Origin: an archaeon
Lineage (GTDB): Archaea; Thermoproteota; Nitrososphaeria; Nitrososphaerales; Gagatemarchaeaceae
Direction of reading: 5' to 3'
DNA: 64,000 nucleotides
Assembly: GCA_016432545.1 (NCBI GenBank)
Contig: CP066694.1
Location: forward strand, 930,001-994,000
Numbering within the stretch: the first letter of the stretch is position 1; every line of letters begins with the position of its first letter. The position numbers and the translations under genes are program-made. Of this stretch, positions 8,813 to 16,736 are shown piece by piece. Under the pieces are notes generated by a model. The model worked only from the letters and a program-made list of their open reading frames with translations. It did no database searches and had not been told where the DNA came from.

Positions 8813-9210
8813 AGTTCGAGACCATTAGGCAGAAGGCCCTGTTGAAAGCGAGTCCGTGCGAAGTCTGTCAGGCCTATGTGGACCCCTTGAAGCAAACCGA
8901 GGTCACGGGTTCCGAGGCGTCGGGGTCCCCCATGGTCGGGGGCAGGTTCACCGCATGGGACGGAAACATCTCAGGGAAGTACTTGGAGCTTGAAGAGGGA
9001 AGGAAGATCGTGCACGATTGGAAGACCACCGAGTGGCCCAAGGGTTATCCCGCGTCGCTCGTGGAGATCACTGTCACCAAGAAGGGAGGCGGGACGCAGC
9101 TCGAGATGGTCCACTCGAAGGTTCCGGCGGAGCAGGCGGATGACTACGCAGAGGGGTGGGAAGAATACTACTGGAAGCCTCTGAAGAAGTATTTCGCGAA
9201 GAGAGAGTAG
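8800..9210 (+). CDS. AHSA1/START-like (SRPBCC) protein
   Basis: 136 residues matching the Aha1-C-terminal-like SRPBCC fold: G-x-F-TAWDGNISGKYLELEEGRKIVHDWKTTEWP, then a beta strand with VHSKVP and the closing helix WEEYYWKPLKKYF. It overlaps the hydrolase by 13 bases, so the pair is translationally coupled. Small hydrophobic-ligand binding is the usual property of the fold; the ligand is unknown. Confidence 0.87.
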   Translation: MDRVKFETIRQKALLKASPCEVCQAYVDPLKQTEVTGSEASGSPMVGGRFTAWDGNISGKYLELEEGRKIVHDWKTTEWPKGYPASLVEITVTKKGGGTQLEMVHSKVPAEQADDYAEGWEEYYWKPLKKYFAKRE

Positions 9211-9214
9211 CTAA

Positions 9215-9664
9215 TCAGCCAGTCGTGGCAGGAGCGGGAGGCGGGGTCGAGGTCGTGGGCATCATTGTGCCTTTCCCGAAGTAGGCTTTCACGTGCGGCT
9301 TCCACAGGTACCACACGATTATGACGTCGATGGCCAAACCGACTACGGAGCCGAAGTTCCCTGTCGCGAGTGAGCCCAGTCCGCCGAGGATTCCAAGGAT
9401 CGCAAGGATCACAGCGAGCGTCCAAGCCCAGCTCTTTCCAGACCAAAGACCGTATCCGACGAGGATCGCGAACAGGCCGATGATGAGGACTACTGCTCCG
9501 AGGACAGCGATGAATCCTGCAAGGAAGCCATAGCCCGCTGCGGAAGCAAAGTAAGAACCGCCTGCAGCTAGGCCTAACCCGGCTAGGACGGCAATAATCC
9601 CGCCAACCATGTCGAGAATTGCTAGAACCGTCACTCCGGTTGGCCTTGGCGGCCTCTGCATCAT
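9215..9664 (-). CDS. Small membrane protein, four hydrophobic segments
   Basis: 149 residues from the ATG at 9664, which lies about 29 bases from the TATA-like ATAAG at 9691-9695; the frame is open further upstream. Hydrophobic segments fall near residues 12-35, 45-70, 75-100 and 105-125. A Pro/Thr-rich tail ends the protein. It resembles DUF2127/DUF4870-like small archaeal membrane proteins in general style only. Function unknown. Confidence 0.78.
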   Translation of the reverse strand: MMQRPPRPTGVTVLAILDMVGGIIAVLAGLGLAAGGSYFASAAGYGFLAGFIAVLGAVVLIIGLFAILVGYGLWSGKSWAWTLAVILAILGILGGLGSLATGNFGSVVGLAIDVIIVWYLWKPHVKAYFGKGTMMPTTSTPPPAPATTG

Positions 9665-9721
9665 CTCATCAGCATTCGCATCCAAAGTAGATAAGCCTGA
9701 CCCTCTCACGTGAGCGTGGCC

Positions 9722-9901
9722 ATGCCTGAGTGCCCGAAGTGCGGGGCGCAGAACAAGAAGCCTGTAACTCAGTGGACGGGGGGCGCGAAAACGAAGAAGC
9801 CCATGGCCGTCCAGAGATTCGTGTGCGGGAAGTGTGGGACTAGCTTCGTGGCGTGGAAGGATTCGAAGACCGGCGAAGTGAAGACGATGACTAGGAAGTA
9901 G
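9722..9901 (+). CDS. Small zinc-ribbon protein
   Basis: 59 residues from the ATG at 9722 (GTG at 9710 is an in-frame alternative). CPKCGAQ near the start and CGKCG near residue 40 form a single zinc ribbon, separated by a basic strand KTKKPMAVQRF. The fold suggests nucleic-acid binding, but nothing more specific is visible. An AGATAAG box at about 9689 serves as promoter. The 3' end overlaps the convergent zinc-ribbon gene by 11 bases. Confidence 0.75.
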   Translation: MPECPKCGAQNKKPVTQWTGGAKTKKPMAVQRFVCGKCGTSFVAWKDSKTGEVKTMTRK

Positions 9902-10088
9902 TCTTCCCGAACTCGAAGCCGCACTTGAGGCAGGTCCTCATGCCGGGAGCGTCATTGAGCACCTGTCGGGTGCCGCACCTTGGGCAGTCGACGGTCGACG
10001 TGGCGGGCTTGATCGACTCGGCGTGTTGGGCGCGGACCTTGTCGATAGCGTCACTGTAGGCGTTCCTTCCTCGTCTGCCTCCTGGCAT
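9891..10088 (-). CDS. Small zinc-ribbon protein
   Basis: 65 residues: a basic N-terminus (MPGGRRGRN) and one zinc ribbon, CPRC-x14-CLKC, at about 35-56. GGGAGGT lies about 7 bases before the ATG, one of the clear Shine-Dalgarno sites, as expected for the second gene of an operon behind the 10112-10393 gene. Confidence 0.75.
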   Translation of the reverse strand: MPGGRRGRNAYSDAIDKVRAQHAESIKPATSTVDCPRCGTRQVLNDAPGMRTCLKCGFEFGKTTS

Positions 10089-10111
10089 AGGGGGACCTCC
10101 CCAGAGGTAGG

Positions 10112-10393
10112 CTATTTGAGTTCCTCAAGCGTGAAGGTGAAGCGCGCTCCCGCGAATTCGCCCGTGCTTACTCTCTCCCAGGCGACCTTGTAGGTCTTGG
10201 TGACGTTGGCGCCTACGATGCTGATCTGCGTTGGGACGTCCGCGAAGAGCTTCTCGACCTTGGCAGGGTCCTTGGTGAAGATCAGGCTTCTCCTGCGCTT
10301 CATGAGGTACTTGACGGCAACGTTCTGGTGGGCGTGCCCCTCGACCGGGATCTTCTCTCCTCCGACCTCTATGGTGAAGCCGCGCTTTGCCAT
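10112..10393 (-). CDS. Small conserved-looking protein, unknown
   Basis: 93 residues, soluble, alternating beta/alpha pattern beginning with a basic strand MAKRGFTIEVGGEKI. I do not recognise a family. The box TCTATTTACC lies about 26 bases before the ATG, so it is a leaderless first gene; the zinc-ribbon gene follows at 10088. Confidence 0.7.
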   Translation of the reverse strand: MAKRGFTIEVGGEKIPVEGHAHQNVAVKYLMKRRRSLIFTKDPAKVEKLFADVPTQISIVGANVTKTYKVAWERVSTGEFAGARFTFTLEELK

Positions 10394-10473
10394 CCTAGGT
10401 CCGGGTGGGGTTCAGGATGGTAAATAGATTCGGGGTCAAATCCTGTTCAGGGATTGGTCGAAAGGCGAGCCCT

Positions 10474-10806
10474 CTAGGGACGCTTGATGTTGGTCAGGAG
10501 GAGGCGGAACCAGAGCGTCTTGCCCGTCATTGGGTGCCTTCCGGTCTTTCCGTAGGCCTTCTCCGGCGGGAGGGTGACCTCCTTGGTTTCGTTGACTTTC
10601 ATCCCCATCAGTGCTTCTTCGAATCCAGTGATCACCTGGTGCTTTCCCAGCTCGACCTGGAGTGGTTTGTAGTCCCTGGCCGGGCTGAAGAGGGCGGCCT
10701 TGACCGCCTCGGCCTTCATGCTGGTGTCGAAGACTTTGCCGCCCGGGAACTTTCCTAGATAGTGGACGGAGACCGTGTCTCCCTTCTGCGCTGCTAGCTC
10801 ACTCAA
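10474..10806 (-). CDS. FKBP-type peptidyl-prolyl isomerase
   Basis: 110 residues, a single FKBP domain: DTVSVHYLGKFPGGKVFDTS, then ELGKHQVITGFEEALMGMKVNE, then LPPEKAYGKTGRHPMTGKTLWF. It lacks the chaperone insert found in SlyD-like archaeal FKBPs, so it is the short form, in the cytosol. Catalyses prolyl cis-trans isomerisation. Starts at TTG 10806; a TAATTGCTTAA stretch lies upstream. Confidence 0.93.
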   Translation of the reverse strand: MSELAAQKGDTVSVHYLGKFPGGKVFDTSMKAEAVKAALFSPARDYKPLQVELGKHQVITGFEEALMGMKVNETKEVTLPPEKAYGKTGRHPMTGKTLWFRLLLTNIKRP

Positions 10807-11331
10807 TGGGCAACGGGCGCCGCGCTGAGCCAGTTAAGCAATTAGCCGCCCCTCGCTGTCTTCGTCAGCTCATTCGAGCCGTCCGTGGTCCTCCTTCTGT
10901 GCCTCGTTCGTGCGCCGGACGCTTCGTCTCCCGACCTCGGTGTCAAGCATGACGCTCCGCACCTCCTTCGTTCGAGGAAGGTTCTTCGCCGTCCCGAAGC
11001 GCGGCTTTTGGACCGCGTCTGGCCCTCCTGAGCTCGAGGCTGGGCATCGTCGCGACTGGCCGACCGGAATATTCCCGGCCTCGCGCGGAACCGGCGTCGG
11101 CGGTCTGCCACGTCGAAATTTGCCCTGCCAACAGCGAGAGAGCTGACTGGAACTTGACGGGCCAAGTTGTTATCTGGGCTTGACTCTAGTTCCTGACAAA
11201 GAACAGATTTTCTGTTGACCAGCCTATCAAGAGGGCCTGGACGCGGTGGACACCCCCTTGATGAATCGGTGACACCTGCTCTAATCTCCTAAAGCAAGGC
11301 GAAGAAATCCTGTGGGCGGGAGGGATGGGCT
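10807..11331. other. 525-base stretch without a convincing gene
   Basis: Open frames here (for example 10842-11165 on the minus strand) translate to Arg-rich, low-complexity protein with no family signature. The stretch contains a perfect palindrome GGAATATTCC at 11066-11075 inside a GC-rich dyad, an A/T-rich hairpin at 11202-11216, and a TATA-like minus-strand box near 11170. A structured RNA is possible, but I found no diagnostic RNase P or SRP RNA motif. Confidence 0.5.
11202..11216. repeat. Perfect 6-bp inverted repeat
   Basis: AACAGA-TTT-TCTGTT, arms of six with a three-base loop, about 115 bases upstream of the gene at 11332. It could be an operator half-site pair or a small hairpin; nothing decides between them. 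Confidence 0.45.
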
Positions 11332-11763
11332 GTGGCAGAGTCTGCGCTGCACAGGTCGATGAAGGACGTCGTAAGGGCGGAACTCGAGAGGGACGAGTAT
11401 GCGGTGATTGAGGAGCCGCTCTTCCCTCCGGGGCGGAGACTCTCCTGGTCGAGGTACAGGCCAGACTTGCTCTGCTACAGGAGGAGAGGTGGTGCTGAGG
11501 AACTGGTCTTCGTGGAGTGCGAGACGAGGCCCAACATGAAGAGATTCCTGTCCAAGAATTTCATGAGCGTCTCGTTCCAGTCGTACCTGTTCTCAAATAG
11601 CACGGTCAGGAGGATCCTGGCGGTGCCTCGGGGAAAGCTGGACTCGGTCGACATGGTCCTCAGGAGCGAATGGGAGGTCTGGGTCCTGGGCCACAAAGGC
11701 CCTATCCAGAAGGCGGAGAGGACTCTGGCACGCCAGGCACGGCCAGGAAATGAAATCACCTAG
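11332..11763 (+). CDS. PD-(D/E)XK-like protein, small
   Basis: 143 residues. A helix is followed by RPDLLCY, a turn, then ELVFVECET, giving the D-x(n)-E-x-E arrangement of a restriction-endonuclease-like core, with a later basic strand RRILAVPRGK. A second protein with the same layout is encoded at 14509-15099. Starts at GTG 11332. The downstream membrane-protein gene overlaps by 14 bases. Nuclease activity is inferred, not shown. Confidence 0.7.
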   Translation: MAESALHRSMKDVVRAELERDEYAVIEEPLFPPGRRLSWSRYRPDLLCYRRRGGAEELVFVECETRPNMKRFLSKNFMSVSFQSYLFSNSTVRRILAVPRGKLDSVDMVLRSEWEVWVLGHKGPIQKAERTLARQARPGNEIT

Positions 11764-13426
11764 GCTTCCAGCCAACTGGCTGGAGCGCCCTCTTGCCAGG
11801 GACCTGCTTGGGGGCCTCTTCGTTCTTGCGCCGCCCTATGTCTTCGAGAAGGCCGACCAGTTCTTCTTTCTGACTCACCAACACTTCCTCTTCTTCACCC
11901 TTTCAGGAATCAGGTATGACTTCGACGTGGTGTACCTCGCGGCCGCGGGCTACATCGTCGGGCGATCCTCGAAAGGGTTAGCCAGGTCCTGGGCCGTCTA
12001 CCTGATGTCCGTAGTCGTCTTTCTCTGGCTGGTCTATTCTGCCTGCTCGCCAAGACTCTGCTACAACACGGGCGTGGACGGCCTCGAGCCGCTCAGGATG
12101 GGGTCGATATTCGCGGCCGTCGGGATTGCGTCAGTCTTCTCTGGATGGGCCCTACGGCAAGAGGAGCCGCGTAAGGGGGAGGTGATGTTAGCGGGAGGCG
12201 CCGCGTTCTATGCGATAGCGTACCATCCGGTGGTCTTCAGCCTTGCCGGGGCGGGCATACTTCCGCCACTCGACCCAACGGCAGTGTACGCCTTCCTCGC
12301 TGGCCTGGGGTGGGTGGTGTCAAAGAGCCTCCCCGAAGAATTCGGCGTGTTTGGCGTGCTCCGGCGGTTCGCGGTCTCGACCGCTGCGATCCTGGTCCTT
12401 CTTGCAGTCTCCGAAGGCATAGCCGGGCACTACATCACTCAAGAGCTCTGGTTCCTGGCGAGTGCAGCGCTTGCGAGCGCGGGCGGTGCGTTCGTCGGGG
12501 CGGCCCAGTCAAGAGTCTCCGCGAAGTGGGGGAAGAGATTCTATGCGGTTCTGATTCTCTTCGTCCTTCTTGTCACCCTGGTCGTATGGCCGGATGCGGT
12601 CGCGGGCCAGGTCCTGACATCGACCGACCCCCTGCGTCCTGCTGCGTACTCGTACGTGACCCCATACTACGTCGGTGGCTTCATGTCGAGCCCCATGGTC
12701 AGGCCGACGGCGGTAACACTTGACGTGTCCTTCGCACAGGGAGACGCGAGTTCGATTCCTGGAGGAGGGTTCCTTGCCGCGGGCATCGGCGTCCACGCGG
12801 CGGACTGCTGCACCGACGGGATAGACTACGGATACCGATTCGACAGGGTGCTCTATCCGAACGGCAGCCAGTTCCTGACAGGAAGCGCCTGGGAGGTCTG
12901 CGACGCCAACGCCGCCTGCGGGGGGCATTCGTGGAAGCAGTTGCTGTACCACTTCTCCTCCCCGCTCGGATCCTTCGAGGCATCGGAGCCCGTCCACCTC
13001 ATCATTGGTTGGGAGCTAAGGAGGGTCGCGTTCATTTTCGGGGGGAGCCTGAATCAGTCCACGACCGTCGTAGGGTCCTTCCTACTTCCCCGCTCGGCCA
13101 ACGCGGCCTTCAACGCCGGATGGTTGGGCCCTCCAGACAAGCCTTCCTTCAGAGGGGCGTTCTTCTTTCAGTTCGGGGTCGCCAGCGTCGGGACGCCGAC
13201 CGGAAGCTGGTCTGTCACACTGTCCTGCCCGGCGATCCCCCACAACGGTAGCTGGACGTGCGTCGACCACGCCCAGACACTGCAAGGAGACCAGTCCTTC
13301 TGGAAGGTCCTGTGGAGGTGGGGCGAGCTGTTTCCTAAGGTCGATGTAGCGGGCGACAATGCCACGAAGACGATCATTGTCTCCGGTTCGGAGAACACGG
13401 TCGGGAGCTTCGAGCCTCTTTGGTAA
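11750..13426 (+). CDS. Multi-pass membrane protein with large outside domain
   Basis: 558 residues. The first ~290 residues contain about eight hydrophobic segments. The remainder (about 300-558) is a soluble, probably extracellular region with paired cysteines (CCTDG near 350, CDANAACGG near 390, CPAIP...C near 500), several N-x-S/T sites and aromatic-rich beta strands. No recognisable catalytic motif. It overlaps the preceding PD-(D/E)XK-like gene by 14 bases, so the two are co-translated. Family not recognised. Confidence 0.75.
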   Translation: MKSPRLPANWLERPLARDLLGGLFVLAPPYVFEKADQFFFLTHQHFLFFTLSGIRYDFDVVYLAAAGYIVGRSSKGLARSWAVYLMSVVVFLWLVYSACSPRLCYNTGVDGLEPLRMGSIFAAVGIASVFSGWALRQEEPRKGEVMLAGGAAFYAIAYHPVVFSLAGAGILPPLDPTAVYAFLAGLGWVVSKSLPEEFGVFGVLRRFAVSTAAILVLLAVSEGIAGHYITQELWFLASAALASAGGAFVGAAQSRVSAKWGKRFYAVLILFVLLVTLVVWPDAVAGQVLTSTDPLRPAAYSYVTPYYVGGFMSSPMVRPTAVTLDVSFAQGDASSIPGGGFLAAGIGVHAADCCTDGIDYGYRFDRVLYPNGSQFLTGSAWEVCDANAACGGHSWKQLLYHFSSPLGSFEASEPVHLIIGWELRRVAFIFGGSLNQSTTVVGSFLLPRSANAAFNAGWLGPPDKPSFRGAFFFQFGVASVGTPTGSWSVTLSCPAIPHNGSWTCVDHAQTLQGDQSFWKVLWRWGELFPKVDVAGDNATKTIIVSGSENTVGSFEPLW

Positions 13427-13494
13427 TCGCCAGGCGGCTCGTGACTCTCAGGTCTGGGAACCGTAGCAACTGATTTATACTTCGCAAGCCCATT

Positions 13495-13757
13495 AGCAGA
13501 ACACTCGTCCGGCCAGGAAAAGGTTGGATTCGCAGTCCAGGATGCGCTCGGGAAAGCCTTGGCGCATGATACCTGCCTGCGAGCGGGATGGTGGCGCGTA
13601 GAGACGGGGAAACCCGGACTTCACGAAGGCCATGCCGAGGGCAAACCGGGACAGTGGCACTGGAGGAACGCTACGAGGCCGCTGTCGGAGGAAAGCCACA
13701 TCCCTCCTGAGAGCCGGGCGAGGCAATCCAAATATCAGTACAGTTCAACCCATATCG
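13495..13757 (+). ncRNA. Candidate structured noncoding RNA
   Basis: A strong box GATTTATAC at about 13470-13478 predicts transcription from about 13500, yet no credible coding frame begins until 13760. The stretch is full of short helices: CGGG-GAAA-CCCG (GNRA-type loop, about 13607-13618) and a longer stem with arms ATGCGC/GCGCAT around 13541-13566. It also has several A-rich linkers such as GGAGGAAAGCC near 13688. No known RNA family could be assigned; an RNase P RNA relative was considered but the order of conserved boxes does not fit. Confidence 0.3.
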
Positions 13758-13759
13758 GG

Positions 13760-14413
13760 TTGTCGAAGGTTCTGTTCAAGGACAGGGCGGAGGCTGGGAG
13801 GAGGCTGGCCGCGGCGCTATCTGAATTCAAAGGGCAGGACGTCGTTGTGCTTGCCATCCCCAGGGGCGGGGTCGCGGTGGGGAGCGAGGTCGCGGGCGTC
13901 CTGGGCGCGCCCTTGGACGTGGTCGTGACAAGAAAGATCGAGGCGCCAGGGGAGCCCGAGTATGCGCTTGGGGCCGTCACGCAGGAGGGGGAGGTGATCA
14001 TGGACAGGCAGGCGGCAGAGTCCTTGGGGGCGACCAAGGAATACCTTGACTCGCAGGTCCGCAAGAAGAAGGCAGAGGTGGAGGAGAGGGTCCGGAAGTT
14101 CAGGGGGGACAGGAAGTTTCCTGTGCTCGAGGGGAAGACGGTCATAATCGTCGACGATGGCATAGCGACCGGAAGCTCCGTGGGGGCCGCCGTGATGTCG
14201 GTGAAGAAGCGGAGCCCGAAGATGCTGGTGGTCGCTGTGCCGGTCGCGCCGCCGGACGCTGTGGAGACCCTCTCCGAAGATGTGGACAGAGTGGTCTGCC
14301 TGGAGAGACCCACGGAGTTCCTGTCGATAGGGGAGTTCTTCGGCAACTTCGACCAGGTCGAGGACGAGGACGTGAAGCGGATCCTGGAAGACGGCTGGGC
14401 GAGGCGCGGCTGA
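13760..14413 (+). CDS. Phosphoribosyltransferase family protein
   Basis: 217 residues, type I PRTase fold of the COG1926-like group: LAIPRGGVAVGSEVA near the N-terminus, VVTRKIEAPGEPEYALGAV, and the PRPP-binding loop VIIVDDGIATGSS at about 133-145. Such proteins transfer or hydrolyse phosphoribosyl groups, but their substrate is undefined. The TTG at 13760 lies about 27 bases after AAATATC (13731), so it is taken as a leaderless start; the open frame back to 13559 runs through the RNA-like region. Confidence 0.82.
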   Translation: MSKVLFKDRAEAGRRLAAALSEFKGQDVVVLAIPRGGVAVGSEVAGVLGAPLDVVVTRKIEAPGEPEYALGAVTQEGEVIMDRQAAESLGATKEYLDSQVRKKKAEVEERVRKFRGDRKFPVLEGKTVIIVDDGIATGSSVGAAVMSVKKRSPKMLVVAVPVAPPDAVETLSEDVDRVVCLERPTEFLSIGEFFGNFDQVEDEDVKRILEDGWARRG

Positions 14414-14508
14414 GTTCGCAGACCCACGGGCCCAAGCTGGACGTCCGAAGGTTCAGGTCGGACCTGTCGGAGCTGGCCGCGAGGGCATGTCGCGATGACG
14501 AGCCCGGG

Positions 14509-15099
14509 GTGAGGTCGAAAGTCATGGAGCTGAGTGAGATGCTGGTGGGGCTCTACTCGAAGAGGCTGGTCAAGGTCAACCACTCTGCCTTGGAGCTGGT
14601 CTGCGCCAGGGCGCTCGTGAAGAAAGGCTACGAGGTCAAGGTCGAGCACAGGCTGGACTCCTCGCACGTCTGTGACGTGATGGGAGAGAGGGGCGACGGC
14701 GAACTGATCGTGGAGATCGAGACGGGCTTCATTCCTCCGGAGGCGGCGCTCGAGCCCGCGAGGTACGCCCGAAGCAGGGTCGCGAGCAAGATCGCCAGGT
14801 ACAGCAGGTTTGCCGGAAAGTTCGCGCTGGGGACGACCCCGTCGTACGTGCTGGACTATCCAGAGTTCTTCATCAGGCCCCCCAGCACAAGGACCGAAGC
14901 CGAAGCGCGCACGGTGAAGGAGCTCACGGACTTCGTGTACAGCAGACCGCCAATCTCCATAGAGGAGCTGATCAACTCCAGGCTCCATTCGATCTTCGTG
15001 ATCGACGTGGACTCTGCGACCACCAGTGAGGTGGACCCCGAGGCATACAGGGACACTGCGTCGGGATTCTTGGGCAGGAATCCCGCGGTCAAGGCTTAA
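14509..15099 (+). CDS. PD-(D/E)XK-like protein
   Basis: 196 residues from GTG 14509 (ATG at 14524 is an alternative; the frame is open upstream to the previous stop and still looks coding). After an N-terminal helical stretch come SSHVCDVMGERGDGELIVEIETG, with the D-x(n)-E-x-E spacing of PD-(D/E)XK nucleases, and a basic helix RSRVASKIARYSRF. It has the same core layout as the protein at 11332-11763. The function could be DNA repair or defence; neighbours do not decide. Confidence 0.72.
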   Translation: MRSKVMELSEMLVGLYSKRLVKVNHSALELVCARALVKKGYEVKVEHRLDSSHVCDVMGERGDGELIVEIETGFIPPEAALEPARYARSRVASKIARYSRFAGKFALGTTPSYVLDYPEFFIRPPSTRTEAEARTVKELTDFVYSRPPISIEELINSRLHSIFVIDVDSATTSEVDPEAYRDTASGFLGRNPAVKA

Positions 15100-15186
15100 A
15101 TCGCGAGCCTCTGTCCGGGGAGATTGGGTTCGATTTCTGAGAAATCGGCAGGTTGAAGGGAGGCGCCCAGGGAGGTTGTCCTTCTG
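15095..15186 (+). promoter_or_regulatory. pyr operon promoter and leader with hairpin
   Basis: GCTTAAATC at 15095-15103 is placed for initiation near 15126, giving a leader of about 60 bases. At its 5' end the leader carries CGATTTC-TGA-GAAATCG (15131-15147), a perfect seven-base-pair hairpin, and GGGAGGT ends about 10 bases before the pyrE ATG. Most first genes in this window are leaderless, so a leader plus hairpin plus Shine-Dalgarno site stands out. Confidence 0.5.
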
Positions 15187-15810
15187 ATGTCCGAGCCCGC
15201 GTCCGGCAGGGCCGCTCTTGCAGAGGTCCTCTTCAGGATCGGGGCATTGAGGTTCGGGAAGTTCACGCTCGCCAGCGGGAAGTCCAGCTCATACTACCTC
15301 GACCTGAGGGTCGTGCCCAGCTCCCCCGAAGCGTACTGGTTGGCGGTCGAGGCCTACATGGCGATGGCGAAGGAGATTGGCGTCGAGAGCTTCGATGCCG
15401 TAGCGGGCGTCGCGACGGCGGGGGTAACTATCTCGTCGCCGCTGGCCTACCTTCTCAAGAAGCCGATGCTCTACGTGAGGAAGGAGGAAAAGGGACACGG
15501 CCTGGGCCGTCAGGTAGAGGGCGCGGTCAAGCCAGGATGGAAGACCGTAGTCGTGGACGACCTCGTGACGACAGGCGGGAGCGTAGTCACGGCAGTGGAG
15601 GCGCTCAGAGGGTCCGGGTGCGTGGTCAAGGAGGCGGCGGTGTTGGTGGACAGGCTCGAGGGAGGGAAGGAGAACCTCAGGGCGGTCGGGGTCAGGCTCA
15701 GCGCTTTCGCGGACATCAAGGAGCTCGTGGGGACCCTCTATCAGGGAAAGAAGGTGACGAAGGGCGACTATGAGGCCGTCCTCAAGCAGATGGGGGCCGG
15801 GAAGGCTTGA
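15187..15810 (+). CDS. pyrE: Orotate phosphoribosyltransferase
   Basis: Converts orotate and PRPP to orotidine 5'-monophosphate in de novo UMP synthesis. 207 residues, usual length. The phosphate-contacting region FTLASGKSSSYYLD (26-39), the flexible loop RKEEKGHG (98-105) and the PRPP motif VVVDDLVTTGGS (121-132) are intact. First gene of pyrE-pyrD-pyrF; its 3' end overlaps pyrD by four bases. Confidence 0.96.
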   Translation: MSEPASGRAALAEVLFRIGALRFGKFTLASGKSSSYYLDLRVVPSSPEAYWLAVEAYMAMAKEIGVESFDAVAGVATAGVTISSPLAYLLKKPMLYVRKEEKGHGLGRQVEGAVKPGWKTVVVDDLVTTGGSVVTAVEALRGSGCVVKEAAVLVDRLEGGKENLRAVGVRLSAFADIKELVGTLYQGKKVTKGDYEAVLKQMGAGKA

Positions 15811-16736
15811 GCGTCGATGCAATCAGGGTGCAAATGGGGAGTTTGCGCCTCGAGAATCCCACCGTGCTTGCTTCAGGGGTCCACGGGAGCTCGTTGGCCA
15901 AAGTCCTCGAGGCCCTCAAGTACGGCGCGGGCGGAGCGGTCACAAAGTCGGTCGGGCCGTCACCGAGGGAAGGGTACGCTGAGCCCACCCTGGTCGACGT
16001 GGAGGGCGGGATGGTCAACGCGGCCGGCCTTCCGAATCCTGGAGCCGCGAAGTTCTCCGAGGAACTGGTCACGGTGAAGGGCAAGGGCCTCCCCATCTTG
16101 GTCTCGGTCTTCGGTGGGGACGAGAAGCAGTTCGCTGGAGTCGTCAAGGTGCTCGACGCAAACGATTTCCTCGGGTATGAGCTAAACCTCAGCTGCCCCC
16201 ACGTCGAGGGCGTCGGGACAGAGGTCGGGCACGACCCTGAGCTCGTGTCCAAGGTCGTGAAGGCAGTCAAGAAGAGCACGGCAAAGCCCGTCTTCGCGAA
16301 GCTCTCTCCAAACACTGACAGGCTGGTCGAAATCGGCGGCGCAGCAGTGGACGCAGGAGTGGACGGTCTCACTGCTATCAACACCATTAGGGCGATGGAG
16401 GTCGATATCGAGTCGGGCAGGCCTGCGCTCTCCAACGTCTACGGGGGCCTCTCCGGGCCAGCCGTGAGGCCTGTCGCCCTGAGGTGCGTCTACGAACTTA
16501 GGGAGAAGTTCGAGGTCCCGATCATGGGATGTGGTGGAGTCTCGACCTGGGAGGACGCGGTCAAGTTCTTCCTGGCTGGAGCGGACGCAGTGCAGCTGGG
16601 GACGAGCACTGTCAGGAAGTTCGCAATCTTCAACGACGTCAACGTGGGGGTACTCTCCTACCTTGAGAGGAAGGGGCTCCAGGGCCTGGACCAGGTCGTG
16701 GGAGCCGCGCACAGAAGTGGGGGACTCGCGGCATGA
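15807..16736 (+). CDS. pyrD: Dihydroorotate dehydrogenase, class 1
   Basis: FMN enzyme oxidising dihydroorotate to orotate. 309 residues. The motif NLSCPHVEG places the class-1 catalytic base at C130, and the substrate/FMN residues in NTIRAM are present, as are the C-terminal GCGGVSTWEDA and GADAVQLGTS phosphate loops. Class 1B enzymes need PyrK for NAD use; no pyrK lies next to it, so the electron acceptor is open. Start TTG 15807 overlaps pyrE by four bases. Confidence 0.95.
   Translation: MSVDAIRVQMGSLRLENPTVLASGVHGSSLAKVLEALKYGAGGAVTKSVGPSPREGYAEPTLVDVEGGMVNAAGLPNPGAAKFSEELVTVKGKGLPILVSVFGGDEKQFAGVVKVLDANDFLGYELNLSCPHVEGVGTEVGHDPELVSKVVKAVKKSTAKPVFAKLSPNTDRLVEIGGAAVDAGVDGLTAINTIRAMEVDIESGRPALSNVYGGLSGPAVRPVALRCVYELREKFEVPIMGCGGVSTWEDAVKFFLAGADAVQLGTSTVRKFAIFNDVNVGVLSYLERKGLQGLDQVVGAAHRSGGLAA

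Noticed and set aside
10427-10470. T-arm-like GGGGTCAAATCC sequence
   Set aside because: No acceptor, D or anticodon arm can be built around it, so it is not a tRNA.
13495-13757. RNase P RNA assignment
   Set aside because: GGAGGAAAGCC and GGGAAACC-like pieces are present, but not in the order or spacing of the conserved P4 boxes, and no ACAGAAA-like box is found.
13735-14988. 417-residue minus-strand frame opposite the phosphoribosyltransferase
   Set aside because: Shadow of two plus-strand genes with clear signatures.
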